From Rhodobacter sp. CZR27 (GTDB lineage Bacteria > Pseudomonadota > Alphaproteobacteria > Rhodobacterales > Rhodobacteraceae): DNA of 64,000 bases. The notes under the pieces are model-generated. The model did no database searches, was not told the origin of the DNA, and saw only the letters and a list, made by a program, of their open reading frames with translations. Positions 48,185 to 57,249 of the stretch are shown in pieces. The stretch covers positions 1,450,501-1,514,500 of the forward strand of contig NZ_CP023548.1 in the NCBI RefSeq assembly GCF_002407205.1, in the 5' to 3' direction. Position numbers and translations under genes: made by a program. The stretch's first letter is position 1. The number at the start of each line of letters is the position of its first letter.

Positions 48185-49296
48185 GGGTGGGGCTTCTCCT
48201 CGGCCTGCTGCTTGCGCTGGCGCCGCCGGCCTTCGCCGACCGGCTGAAGGATCTGGCGACGGTGGCGGGGGTGCGGTCGAACCCGCTGGTGGGCTATGGC
48301 ATCGTGGTCGGCCTGTCCGGCACCGGCGACGGCAACTCGCAGCTGACGCAGCAGTCGATGCAGTCGCTGATCTCGCGGCTGGGGCTGTCGGTCGATGCCT
48401 CGGACCTGAAGGCGAAGAACGCCGCCGCCGTGATGGTGACGGCCGATCTCGCGCCCTTCCTGAAGATCGGCCAGACCCTCGACGTGACGGTCTCGACCGT
48501 CGGGCAGGCCAAGTCGCTGAAGGGCGGCACGCTTCTGATGACGCCGTTGATGGGCGCGGATGGCGAGGTCTACGCCATCGCGCAGGGCAACCTGATCGTG
48601 GGCGGGCTGGGGGTCGAGGGGCAGGACGGCTCGTCGCTGACCGTCAACATCCCGACGGTGGGGCGTGTGCCGCGCGGCGGTTCGGTCGAGAAGATGGTCG
48701 AGACCCCGTTCCTCGAGACCGACCACCTGATGCTGAACCTGAACCGGGGCGACTTCTCGACCGCCGCGGCCGTCGCCGAGGGCGTGAACCGGACCTTCGG
48801 CCCCGAGGTGGCGGTGGCGCTCGACGGCACCTCGATCCGCGTTCGCGCGCCCAGCGACCCTGCCCAGCGCGTCAGCTTCATGAGCCTGCTGGAAAACATC
48901 GAGGTGGACCCCGCGCCGCCGGTGGCGAAGGTCGTGGTGAATTCGCGCACCGGAACCGTGGTGATCGGCGGACAGGTCAAGGTGACGCCGGCAGCCGTCA
49001 CGCATGGCTCGCTGACCGTCCGCGTCACCGAGGACCAGCGCGTGACACAGGGCGCCAGCGTGGTGGTGGGCAACAATGCGACGGTGGTCGCCCCGGGCGA
49101 GCCGGTCGTGACCCCCGACAGCACCCTTCAGGTTGCCGAGGACCCGGCCAAGGCCTTCGTCTTCGATCCCGGCGTCTCGCTGAGTTCGCTGGTGGACGCG
49201 ATCAATGCCGTCGGTGCCAGCCCCTCGGATCTCGTCGCGATCCTCGAGGCGCTGCGCGAGGCGGGCGCCCTGCGCGCGGAACTGGTGGTGATCTGA
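48181..49296 (+). CDS. flgI: Flagellar P-ring protein FlgI
   Basis: A 371-residue periplasmic P-ring protein. The signal peptide [19 protein letters not shown] is followed by [21 protein letters not shown]. Further family blocks are GLSGTGDGN, then [14 protein letters not shown] near 120. The start is GTG at 48181, overlapping the flgH stop. Length and order are usual. A 36-codon frame follows its stop but looks non-coding. Confidence 0.94.
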   Translation: MRVGLLLGLLLALAPPAFADRLKDLATVAGVRSNPLVGYGIVVGLSGTGDGNSQLTQQSMQSLISRLGLSVDASDLKAKNAAAVMVTADLAPFLKIGQTLDVTVSTVGQAKSLKGGTLLMTPLMGADGEVYAIAQGNLIVGGLGVEGQDGSSLTVNIPTVGRVPRGGSVEKMVETPFLETDHLMLNLNRGDFSTAAAVAEGVNRTFGPEVAVALDGTSIRVRAPSDPAQRVSFMSLLENIEVDPAPPVAKVVVNSRTGTVVIGGQVKVTPAAVTHGSLTVRVTEDQRVTQGASVVVGNNATVVAPGEPVVTPDSTLQVAEDPAKAFVFDPGVSLSSLVDAINAVGASPSDLVAILEALREAGALRAELVVI

Positions 49297-49419
49297 TGGC
49301 GCGCGTTCGGCCGACCCTTTCGGATGGCCGGGCGCGGGAAGGCGGCGGCGGCGCGGGACCTGCATCGCCGGTCATGCCGGGCCGGCACAGCGCCCGGCCC
49401 CTGTGAGGAGACGGACCCG

Positions 49420-49716
49420 ATGGACGTGAAGCTTCACCCGCTGTCGCCGCTGTCGCTGGCCGGAAGCCGGCCGGAACCACAGGGCCGCGAGGATCTGCGG
49501 CAGGCGGCGCAGGGCTTCGAGTCGCTCTTCGTCACCGAGCTTCTGAAGGCGGGCCGGGCGGGCCTGCCGGGCGACGACCTGCTGGGTTCGGCTGGCGTCG
49601 ATACGGCGCGGGACATGCTGGACATGGAGCTTGCCCGCAGTTCCGCCGGACGCACCGGCTTCGGGATCGCCGATGCCATCGAGCGCCAGTTCGCGCCCTT
49701 CGTGAAGGGAAGCTGA
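49420..49716 (+). CDS. flgJ: Short FlgJ rod-binding protein (no muramidase domain)
   Basis: A 98-residue protein that covers only the N-terminal rod-cap domain of FlgJ (QAAQGFESLFVTELLKAGRAG). The C-terminal peptidoglycan hydrolase domain of enterobacterial FlgJ (about 315 residues) is absent. In R. sphaeroides the separate SltF supplies that activity and binds FlgJ; an sltF gene lies 5.4 kb downstream here. The ATG at 49420 has GAGGAGA upstream. Confidence 0.9.
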   Translation: MDVKLHPLSPLSLAGSRPEPQGREDLRQAAQGFESLFVTELLKAGRAGLPGDDLLGSAGVDTARDMLDMELARSSAGRTGFGIADAIERQFAPFVKGS

Positions 49717-49720
49717 AGAC

Positions 49721-52700
49721 ATGTCCATCCTCGACATCGCGCGTTCGGGCATCCTGTCCTATCGCTCGGCGCTGTCCGTTACGGCCGAGAACATCGCCAA
49801 CGTGAACACCGAAGGCTACGTGCGGCGCGAGATCTCGCTGCAGCAGGCGCCGGGCGGACAGACGACGGCGACAAGCGGCGGCACCTCGGGGCAGGGGGTG
49901 CGGGTCGAGGATGTCCGACGCGCCTTCGACGGGCTGGTGGCCAACCGCCTGCGCGGCGCCGAATCCGCCTCGGCCTCGGCGACCAGCCTTGAAAGCACGG
50001 CCGCCGCGCTCGAGACGCTGTTCCTTTCGGGCGCGGGCAGCGTGCCCGAGGCGCTGTCGGGCTTCTTCGATGCGGTGAACGCGCTATCCGCCAGCCCCTC
50101 CGACGGGGCGCTGCGGCAGGTGATGATGGCCGCCGGCGAGGATCTGTCGAGTGCGTTCAACCAGGTGGCCGGCGGCCTCGCCGGCCTTCGGACCGAGGTG
50201 CTCGATCTGTCCCGGCAGGCGGCCGGGCTGGCGTCCAGCCAGCTTGAGCAGCTGGCGCAGCTCAACGGCCGGATGGTGGGCTCGTCGCAGGGCGCGCTCA
50301 ACCCGTTGCTGGACGAGCGTGACCGGCTGCTTCGGGACCTGTCGCAATCGGTGGGCATCTCGGCCAGCTTCGACCAGATCGGGCGGGTGCGCGTGACACT
50401 GGGTGCGGCACCGGGGGGGCCGCTGCTGGTCGAGGGCGACGTGGCGACCGAGGTCGGGGTGGCCGAGGCCGGCGGCCTGGTGCTCAGCCTGACGCGGAAT
50501 GGCGCGACCAGCCAGAGCCGCCAGATCTCGGGGGGCAGCCTGCAGGGGCTGGCGGCCTCGCTGGGGGCGGTGGACAATGCCGCGGCGGAGCTTGACGCGC
50601 TGGCGCAGCAGATCGCCGCCGAGATGAACGCCGTGCACCGGCAGGGTCTGGACCAGACCGGGCAGCCGGGCGGCGATCTCTTCGCGCTGGAGGGGTGGAA
50701 GGTCGCGGCGCCGGCCACCAACCGCGGCGGCGCGGGGGCCAGCATCGAGAGCTTCGTGATGGACGAGGCGCCCGGGGAGGTGACGCTGGTTCGCGACGGC
50801 GCGGCCGCCCTGTGGCGCGCCTTCGATGCCGCGGGAACCGAGATCGGCAGCGGCACCGAGACGGTGGCGCTGCCCGGGTTGACGCTTCGGATGACCGGGG
50901 TTGCGCAGGACGGCGACCGGCTGCTCGTGACGCCGCGCACGGGGCGCGCCATCGACATGCGCTTCGTGCCGACCACGACCCGCCAGATCGCAGCAGCCGC
51001 CGCGACGCTGGTCTCGGCCTCGGCCGGGAACGGGGGCAGCGCGACGGCCACATTGACTCCGGTGACGGTGGAGCCGCCGGCGCTGGGAACGGTGGCCGGG
51101 CTTCTCGCGGGCGGCGGGGGCGCCGAGGCGGTCTCGCTGATCCGCGCCGGCGTGGTGGGCTACGTCCCCGCGGGCACGAAGTCGCTGGAACTGGCAAGCC
51201 TCGGGACGCAGTCGGCGCAGGATTTCCTGCTGAGCGATGCCGAGGCGGGGCAGGCCACGCGGCTGTCGTTCTCGCTGGGGGGGACGCTTCACGAGTTCGA
51301 CCTTGCGCCCCTTGCCGCGACATCGGTGGAAGGCCTTGTCGCGTCCCTCAATGCAGGGGCGGCCAGCGCCGCGGGCGAGACGCTGGCCGCCCTTGGCGTG
51401 ACAGCCAGCGGCACCGGAGGGCGGCTGACACTGACGCTCGGCAGCGGCGATTTCGACGCGGGCGCCCAGATCACCGGGCCGGGGCTGGCCGTGGCGGGCA
51501 GCCGCACCGCGTCCGAGCCGGCCGGCGGCACGATCCAGATCATCACGCGGGAAGGGCGCCACATCGCCGGCACCCCGCTCTCGGCCGCCGAGGCCGCGCT
51601 GCTCCTGACCGAAGAGAACGGCTTCCTGCCAGGTGCCGTCTATACCTACGCCGCCGACCCTCTCGACGCGGCCGGCGGCACCGCCTACCGCGGGCTGGGG
51701 CTGGACAGTGCGCTCGTTCCCGGCCGGCAGGCGCTGTCGCTGGGGATCGCGCTGCCTGCGACCGGCACCTCGGGCAGCCTGCCCATCGGGACGGAGGCGA
51801 GCCGTCTGTCGTTCGACACCGGCACCGGCCTGCCGGTTGCCGTGGACATCGCCGGGGGCACCTCGGCCCGGCGCGCCGCGGCGGCGATCGGTGCGGCGCT
51901 CGACGGGGTCGAGGCCTCGGCGCGGACCGCCGTCCTTGTGGCCGCGCCCGCCGACGGCGCCCTGTCCTTCCGGCTGACGGGCAGCAACCCCACGCCGCTG
52001 ACGATCAGCGGGGCGGTGGCGGGCGGGCGGATGGATGGCGTGGCCCAGGCGGTCAATGCGGTAAGCGCGGCGACCGGCATCCGGGCCGAACTGTCGCCGG
52101 ACGGTATGCGGCTGCTGCTCGTGCAGGACGAGGGCGAGAACATCTCGCTGACCTCCGTGGCCCATCAGGCGGGCGCTCCGGTCACGCTGCAAGCGGTGGA
52201 TGCCGATCACCGGGCGGTCGGGGGCCCCGTCACGCTTTCGGGCAGCGCCGACAGCGTGCGCTTCACCGGGCAGGTCCGGCTGTCCTCGGCCTCGGGCTTT
52301 TCCGCCGATCTGGACGGCACGCGGACGGAATCCGAGGTCGATCCCCTGCTGGGCGGCCTGATCACCCGCACGCAGAGCGGGGCGGGCGCTGTCCAGCGGC
52401 TCGACTTCCGGTTCGATGCCGCGGTCGACGGCGCGGGCGTCTCGGCGGACGGGCTGGCTGCGCAGTCGGCATCGGCGCGCTACTCGGTCACGCTCGGCAG
52501 CCGCTCGGTCACGCTCGATGCGGGTGCCGCCGGCGTGACGGACGGGGCGGGCGTCGCCGCGGAACTGGCGGCGCTTCTGCGCGAGGGCGCGCCGACGGCC
52601 AGCCTCACCGGGCGGGCCCTGACCGCCCCGCCGCCGGATGGACGCTCGGTCACCCTGTCCTACGAGGGGCAGAGCTACACCCTGCGCATGTCGGGCGGCA

Positions 52701-53818
52701 GCCTCGTCGTCGAGGGCGGCGAGTCGGGCCTGCTGACGGCGGGATTCGACGCCTCGAACCGGTTGCAGGTCCGCGCCGCAGGGTCGCTCGACGGGGCGGG
52801 CATTGTGGTCGAGTCGGGCGCCGCGGCGGCCTTCGGCATCGCGGCGGCGGATGGCGCCGTCCTGCGGCTGCAGGGCGAACCGGCCGATCCCGCGGGGCTG
52901 CCGTCCTCGTTCGACGTGACGGTCGGCGGCACGAACTGGACCCTTGCCGCCGATGCCGGGGGCATCACGCTGCCCGCAGGCTTTCCGGGCAGCGCCGCAT
53001 GGGATGCGGAGGGCCGGCTGGTGCTGGAGATCCCGGCCACTGCCGGTGCGCTGCGCGTGGCACCGCAGGCCGGCGCGCGGGCGGCCGGTCTGGCGACCGA
53101 GGGTGCGCATGTGGCGGTGACGGGCGGCGGGCTGGTGCTGACCGCGACCGACGGCGCGCCGCTTCCGCTCACGGCCGGGGCCGAGGCTCTGGCAAGCCAG
53201 CGCCTCCGCCTCACCGACCTGCCCGACGAGGATCTGATCGTCGTGATGACCGGCGGCGGATCGCTGCGGCTGGCGGGCGCGGTCGAGGCCGGCACCCCGT
53301 CCGCCATTCCGCCGGCGGTCGAGGTGCGGGTGACCGATGCCGCGACCGGCCGGATCGAGGTGTTCGACCAGGCCACCGGCCATTCCATCGGCACCCGGAC
53401 GCTGGGCGCGGACGGATCGGCCACCGTTGCCGGGCTGCGCATCAGCCTCGAAGGTCAGGCCGCCACCGGCGACCGGTTCTTCCTGACGCAGAACTCCACC
53501 ACGGCGGGCGGGGCCGATATCCTCGGGCGGCTGCTCGACCTCAGCACGGGCGACCGGGCCACGGGGCAGGGCGGCTATGGATCGGACTATGCGCATCTGC
53601 AGGCGCGCCTCGGTAGCCAGGCCAGTGCCGCGAGCGGCCGCGTCTCCGCCACGGGGGCAGCCCTCGAGGTGGCCGAGCGCGCAGCGGCCGAGGCGGGCGC
53701 GGTGGATCTCGATGCCGAAGCCGCAAGGCTGGTCGAGCAGCAGCAGGCCTACCAGGCGTCCTCGCAGGTGCTCTCGGTGGCGCAGACCCTGTTCGAAACC
53801 CTTCTGAACGCATTGTGA
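49721..53818 (+). CDS. flgK: Very large hook-associated protein FlgK
   Basis: A 1365-residue HAP1, more than twice the usual 450-650. The conserved ends are normal. Residues 1-330 have ARSGILSYRSALSVTAENIAN, NTEGYVRREI and a LLDERDRLLRDLSQSVGI block. The last 80 residues (AARLVEQQQAYQASSQVLSVAQTLFETLLNAL region) form the C-terminal coiled coil. In between are roughly 900 residues rich in Gly, Ala, Thr and Ser with many short beta-strand-like segments, presumably surface domains. No frameshift is needed; the frame is open throughout. It joins hook to filament with FlgL. Confidence 0.92.
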   Translation: MSILDIARSGILSYRSALSVTAENIANVNTEGYVRREISLQQAPGGQTTATSGGTSGQGVRVEDVRRAFDGLVANRLRGAESASASATSLESTAAALETLFLSGAGSVPEALSGFFDAVNALSASPSDGALRQVMMAAGEDLSSAFNQVAGGLAGLRTEVLDLSRQAAGLASSQLEQLAQLNGRMVGSSQGALNPLLDERDRLLRDLSQSVGISASFDQIGRVRVTLGAAPGGPLLVEGDVATEVGVAEAGGLVLSLTRNGATSQSRQISGGSLQGLAASLGAVDNAAAELDALAQQIAAEMNAVHRQGLDQTGQPGGDLFALEGWKVAAPATNRGGAGASIESFVMDEAPGEVTLVRDGAAALWRAFDAAGTEIGSGTETVALPGLTLRMTGVAQDGDRLLVTPRTGRAIDMRFVPTTTRQIAAAAATLVSASAGNGGSATATLTPVTVEPPALGTVAGLLAGGGGAEAVSLIRAGVVGYVPAGTKSLELASLGTQSAQDFLLSDAEAGQATRLSFSLGGTLHEFDLAPLAATSVEGLVASLNAGAASAAGETLAALGVTASGTGGRLTLTLGSGDFDAGAQITGPGLAVAGSRTASEPAGGTIQIITREGRHIAGTPLSAAEAALLLTEENGFLPGAVYTYAADPLDAAGGTAYRGLGLDSALVPGRQALSLGIALPATGTSGSLPIGTEASRLSFDTGTGLPVAVDIAGGTSARRAAAAIGAALDGVEASARTAVLVAAPADGALSFRLTGSNPTPLTISGAVAGGRMDGVAQAVNAVSAATGIRAELSPDGMRLLLVQDEGENISLTSVAHQAGAPVTLQAVDADHRAVGGPVTLSGSADSVRFTGQVRLSSASGFSADLDGTRTESEVDPLLGGLITRTQSGAGAVQRLDFRFDAAVDGAGVSADGLAAQSASARYSVTLGSRSVTLDAGAAGVTDGAGVAAELAALLREGAPTASLTGRALTAPPPDGRSVTLSYEGQSYTLRMSGGSLVVEGGESGLLTAGFDASNRLQVRAAGSLDGAGIVVESGAAAAFGIAAADGAVLRLQGEPADPAGLPSSFDVTVGGTNWTLAADAGGITLPAGFPGSAAWDAEGRLVLEIPATAGALRVAPQAGARAAGLATEGAHVAVTGGGLVLTATDGAPLPLTAGAEALASQRLRLTDLPDEDLIVVMTGGGSLRLAGAVEAGTPSAIPPAVEVRVTDAATGRIEVFDQATGHSIGTRTLGADGSATVAGLRISLEGQAATGDRFFLTQNSTTAGGADILGRLLDLSTGDRATGQGGYGSDYAHLQARLGSQASAASGRVSATGAALEVAERAAAEAGAVDLDAEAARLVEQQQAYQASSQVLSVAQTLFETLLNAL

Positions 53819-53825
53819 GGCGACC

Positions 53826-55055
53826 ATGACCATCGGTAACACCCTGTTCGCCGCACTCGCCAGCCGCAGCTTCAGCCGGCTGCAGTCGGACATCGGCAGC
53901 CTTCAGGAACGGATTTCGGCCGGCACGCAGGACCCGCGGCCGTCCACCGACCTCGCGCGGTCGATCCGCCTGTCGGCCGCGGTGGAACAGCGCGCGGCAC
54001 TCGACCGGTTCGCGGCCAATGCCACCACCGCGGCGGACCGGCTGGCCCATGCCGACCTGACGCTGTCGGACGTGTCGACCTACACGCGCGAGTTGAAGGA
54101 CATCGTGCTGCAGATGGGCAATGCCAGCCTGACCGACGAGGGTCGCGCCGGCCTGCGGATCGAGGCCGAGGCGCTGCGCGACGCGCTGCTGTCGGCGGCG
54201 AACCGCACGGATGGCCTCGGGCAGGGCCTGTTCTCGGGCTATGGGACCGAGGCGGCCTTCGTCGAGAAGGGGGGCAAGGTCGTCTTTGCCGGCAATGACG
54301 GCCAGACCGTCGCGCAGCTGTCCGAGAGCATGCGGCTGCCCACCGGCCTCGGCGGATCCGAGGTCTTCATGTCGGTGAGGACGGCAGGCGGCGTGCGCAG
54401 CCTGTTCGACATCGCCGACGATCTGGTCGCGGCCCTGACGCCGCCGATCAGCCGGGCCAGCGTCTCGGCCAGCGCGAACGACAGCGCCACATTGTCCATC
54501 GCGGCGGTGCGGGGCGAGGCCACGCTGCGCTTCACGCTGTCGGGCCCGCTGGGATCGGCCGGGATCGAGCAGGTCCTGCCCGGCTCCGTCGAGGATGCGA
54601 TCAACGCCGCGTCCAGCCTGACCGGCATCAGCGCCAGTGCCGACGGGACGGGTGCGCTGCTCCTGACGGCGCGGGGCGGGATCGAGGTTTCGGGGTTCAG
54701 CCGCAGCGACGAGACGCCGGCGGTGCTGGCCTCGTTCACCGATGCGGCGGGCACGGTGAAGCCGCTGGCGGCCGAGCGGTTCCACGCCTCGAAGCTGACG
54801 GTGGCGCTGGACGATGCCGTCAGCCACATGGCCGAGCAGCGCGCCCGCGCAGGCTCGCTCGCCGCGACCGTGGACCGGCAGAAGGAAACCATCACCGCGC
54901 GCCAGACGCGGATGGCGCAGGCGGTGGCCGGGCTCGAGGATCTGGATGTGGCCGCGGCGGTCACCCGGCTGCAATCGCTGCTTCTGACGCAGGAGGCGGC
55001 GCAGCAGACCTATGTGAAGATCGCGAACCGCAGCCTGTTCGACTACCTGCGCTGA
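53826..55055 (+). CDS. flgL: Flagellar hook-filament junction protein FlgL
   Basis: A 409-residue HAP3. The N-terminal flagellin-like helix (MTIGNTLFAALASRSFSRLQ, DIGSLQERISAGTQ) and the C-terminal segment (ITARQTRMAQAVAGLEDLD, then LQSLLLTQEAAQQTYVKI) are typical. The gene starts 7 bp after flgK and is the last of the flg run before the sltF promoter. Confidence 0.9.
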   Translation: MTIGNTLFAALASRSFSRLQSDIGSLQERISAGTQDPRPSTDLARSIRLSAAVEQRAALDRFAANATTAADRLAHADLTLSDVSTYTRELKDIVLQMGNASLTDEGRAGLRIEAEALRDALLSAANRTDGLGQGLFSGYGTEAAFVEKGGKVVFAGNDGQTVAQLSESMRLPTGLGGSEVFMSVRTAGGVRSLFDIADDLVAALTPPISRASVSASANDSATLSIAAVRGEATLRFTLSGPLGSAGIEQVLPGSVEDAINAASSLTGISASADGTGALLLTARGGIEVSGFSRSDETPAVLASFTDAAGTVKPLAAERFHASKLTVALDDAVSHMAEQRARAGSLAATVDRQKETITARQTRMAQAVAGLEDLDVAAAVTRLQSLLLTQEAAQQTYVKIANRSLFDYLR

Positions 55056-55061
55056 CCCGAC

Positions 55062-55076
55062 TGGCACGGGCCTTGC
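55062..55076 (+). promoter_or_regulatory. Sigma-54 site immediately before sltF
   Basis: TGGCACGGGCCTTGC is identical to the flgG promoter over 15 bases, with the exact GG-N10-GC spacing. The predicted start is near 55088, one base before the sltF ATG (55089), so the GGAGGAGGG ribosome-binding site would not be in the transcript. Confidence 0.75.
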
Positions 55077-55088
55077 CCGGAGGAGGGC

Positions 55089-55868
55089 ATGAGGCTGGTG
55101 CTGTCGCTTTTTCTCCTTCTCCTGCTGGGCACGCCCGCGCTGCGCGCCGCGGAAAGCTGTGAGCAGCTCGCCGCCGCTGCTGGGGCCGAGGCGGGCATCC
55201 CCGAGGGCCTCATGCCCGCGATCGCGCGCGTGGAATCGGGCCGCAGCGGCGGCGCCTGGCCCTGGACGCTGAACCAGGGCGGAAAGGGGATGTATTTCGA
55301 GACCCGGGACGAGGCGCTGGCGATGCTGCGCTCGGTCGTGGCTTCGGGCGTCACCAACATCGATGTCGGCTGCATGCAGCTGAACTGGCGCTGGCATTCG
55401 CCAGCCTTCGGCTCGGCCGAAGAGATGATCGACCCCTTGCGCAACACGCGCCATGCCGCGCGTTTCCTCGTGGAACTGCGCCAGCGCCTCGGCTCGTGGG
55501 AGGCGGCGACCGCGGCCTATCACTCGTCCGACCGGAGCCGCGGCACGGCCTATCTTGCCAAGGTCGAGGCGGCCCGCGGCGGTGTCCAGCTGGCCGATGC
55601 CGGCGGGCCGCTGCCCGACGAGGCGACCATGGCCGCCGCGCGGGTGCAGGGGCTTCTGGTCCTTGCGCCGCAGCCGATGGTGGCGCTGGGGGATGGCATG
55701 GCGGCCTTCGGCCTGCCCGAGGCCGCCGCGGCCATCCCGTCCCGCCTGCCCGCCCGCCTGCCGCAGGGCGCGACGGGCCTTCTGGCCGAGGCCGACCTGC
55801 CGCCCCGGCTGCGGGCGCGGTGGACGAGCATCGAGTCCTTCCGCGCAGTGCTTGCCGAACAGCCCTGA
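55089..55868 (+). CDS. sltF: Flagellar soluble lytic transglycosylase SltF
   Basis: A 259-residue periplasmic lytic transglycosylase. The signal peptide covers residues 1-20. The SLT fold shows the catalytic glutamate E49 in ARVESGRSGG, the GCMQLNWRWH motif and AAYHSSD. It opens the peptidoglycan for the rod and complements the short FlgJ. A Pro/Ala-rich C-terminal region (after about 170) follows the catalytic domain. The ribosome site GGAGGAGGG is strong, but it lies upstream of the start predicted for the sigma-54 site. Confidence 0.88.
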   Translation: MRLVLSLFLLLLLGTPALRAAESCEQLAAAAGAEAGIPEGLMPAIARVESGRSGGAWPWTLNQGGKGMYFETRDEALAMLRSVVASGVTNIDVGCMQLNWRWHSPAFGSAEEMIDPLRNTRHAARFLVELRQRLGSWEAATAAYHSSDRSRGTAYLAKVEAARGGVQLADAGGPLPDEATMAAARVQGLLVLAPQPMVALGDGMAAFGLPEAAAAIPSRLPARLPQGATGLLAEADLPPRLRARWTSIESFRAVLAEQP

Positions 55869-56018
55869 GAACGAAACCTCTCCTAATGGATGGGACGGGC
55901 CTCCCTATTGTGTAAGACTGACTTTTTGGTCGGGTGAAAGCGCCAATGGCTCTGTTTACGCGACGTCGACATATACGCGATTTTAACCTTGTTTTCCGAA
56001 GGATGGCGATCGCGCAAG

Positions 56019-57119
56019 ATGACCAGTCACTTCTCGCCCGAGGGCGCAGTTTCCCGCCCGTTGCCCCCGCCGGCCGGCCTGATCGACCGTGTCATCCCGG
56101 GCGAGTCCCTGCCGATCCGGCGGGTGAAGGCCCTGATCGCGGCGGTCGCCGTCAGCGACGCGCCGGTCCTCGTCCACGGGTCCACGGGAACCGGCAAGGA
56201 ACTGGCGGCCGAGGCGCTGCATCGCGCCTCGGGGCGTCAGGGGCCGCTGGTGGCGGTCAACTGCGCGGCGATTCCGGCGGAACTTCTCGAGTCGGAACTG
56301 TTCGGTCACGAGAAAGGCGCCTTCACCGGCGCGGACCGCCAGCGGATCGGCCGGATCGAGATGGCCAGCGGCGGTACGCTGTTCCTCGACGAGATCGGCG
56401 ACATGCCGCTTGCCCTGCAGGCGAAGCTTCTGCGCGTTCTGGAAAGCCGGCGCATCTCGCGCGTGGGGGGCAGCGCCGAGATCGAGGTGGACTTCCGCCT
56501 CGTCACCGCGACGCACCGCGACCTTGCGCGGCAGGTGGCCGCCGGCGGCTTCCGCACCGACCTCTTCTACCGGATCAACGTCTTCCCGCTGACCCTGCCC
56601 GACCTGCGCGAGCGGACCTCGGACATTCCGCTGATCCTTGCCCGCATGATCGACGATCATCAGGCGCGCAACCCGGCCTCGGACGTGCCGCATTTCGACG
56701 CCGGCGCGCTGCGGGCGCTGTCGGCGCATGATTGGCCCGGTAACGTGCGCGAGCTGCGCAACGTGCTGGCCCGCGCCTTCGTGCTGTTTCCCGGCCGGAT
56801 GGTCACCGCACGCCACGTGCGCGAGAACCTTCTGCAACTGGCCATGCCCGACCCGGAGGGCGAGGGCAACCTGCCGCCGCCGCCATCGCCCGCAACACAG
56901 GGCCTGCCCGAGCCGCAGCACTTCCAGCAGGCGCTGTCCAGCCGGTCCGACCTCGACCTGCGCGGCTACCTGCGCGACATCGAGGTGGCGCTGATCGAGG
57001 CCGCGCTTGCGCAGCGCGATGGTTGCGTGACCCGCGCAGCCGATGCCCTGAGGCTGCGGCGCACCACCCTGATCGAGAAGATGAAGAAGTTCGGCATCCT
57101 GCGCGGCGCCGAGGCCTGA
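56019..57119 (+). CDS. Sigma-54 enhancer-binding protein lacking a receiver domain (FleQ/FleT type)
   Basis: A 366-residue NtrC-class activator. The AAA+ domain starts almost at the N-terminus. Walker A is GSTGTGKE (54-61), the sigma-54 contact loop GAFTGA (100-105) is intact, and Walker B is LFLDEI (121-126), with R-finger region and sensor II further on. A Fis-type helix-turn-helix ends the protein ([23 protein letters not shown]). The N-terminal receiver domain is absent. In R. sphaeroides the flagellar activators FleQ and FleT work as a hetero-oligomer with RpoN2; which one this is cannot be decided here. The ATG at 56019 is chosen; a TTG at 55989 is an alternative. Upstream 55891-55906 has a weak relative of the sigma-54 site. 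Confidence 0.82.
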   Translation: MTSHFSPEGAVSRPLPPPAGLIDRVIPGESLPIRRVKALIAAVAVSDAPVLVHGSTGTGKELAAEALHRASGRQGPLVAVNCAAIPAELLESELFGHEKGAFTGADRQRIGRIEMASGGTLFLDEIGDMPLALQAKLLRVLESRRISRVGGSAEIEVDFRLVTATHRDLARQVAAGGFRTDLFYRINVFPLTLPDLRERTSDIPLILARMIDDHQARNPASDVPHFDAGALRALSAHDWPGNVRELRNVLARAFVLFPGRMVTARHVRENLLQLAMPDPEGEGNLPPPPSPATQGLPEPQHFQQALSSRSDLDLRGYLRDIEVALIEAALAQRDGCVTRAADALRLRRTTLIEKMKKFGILRGAEA

Positions 57120-57249
57120 GGTCACCCCACGGCGGCCTTCCCGCGAGACCCGCGCCAGGCGGGCACCCGGCATTCGGGCGACGGCCAGAGGTTGGCCGTC
57201 CGGCGTCGGCCCTGCGCCCGGTCCGCCGCGCGCCCGGAAATCGCCCGCC

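Noticed and set aside
49296..49406. A 36-codon frame between flgI and flgJ, starting in an ATG that overlaps the flgI stop
   Set aside because: Low-complexity Gly/Arg composition and no family pattern. flgJ has its own strong ribosome-binding site after it.
55891..55906. TGGGACGGGCCTCCCT upstream of the activator gene as a sigma-54 promoter
   Set aside because: Similar to the flgG site, but the -12 element reads TCCC instead of TTGC, so the invariant GC is lost. Kept only as a remark.
57180..57200. Hairpin GACGGCCA/TGGCCGTC between the activator gene and fliD as a terminator
   Set aside because: The 8-bp stem has no T-tract on either side, and the region is very GC-rich. Not enough to call a terminator.
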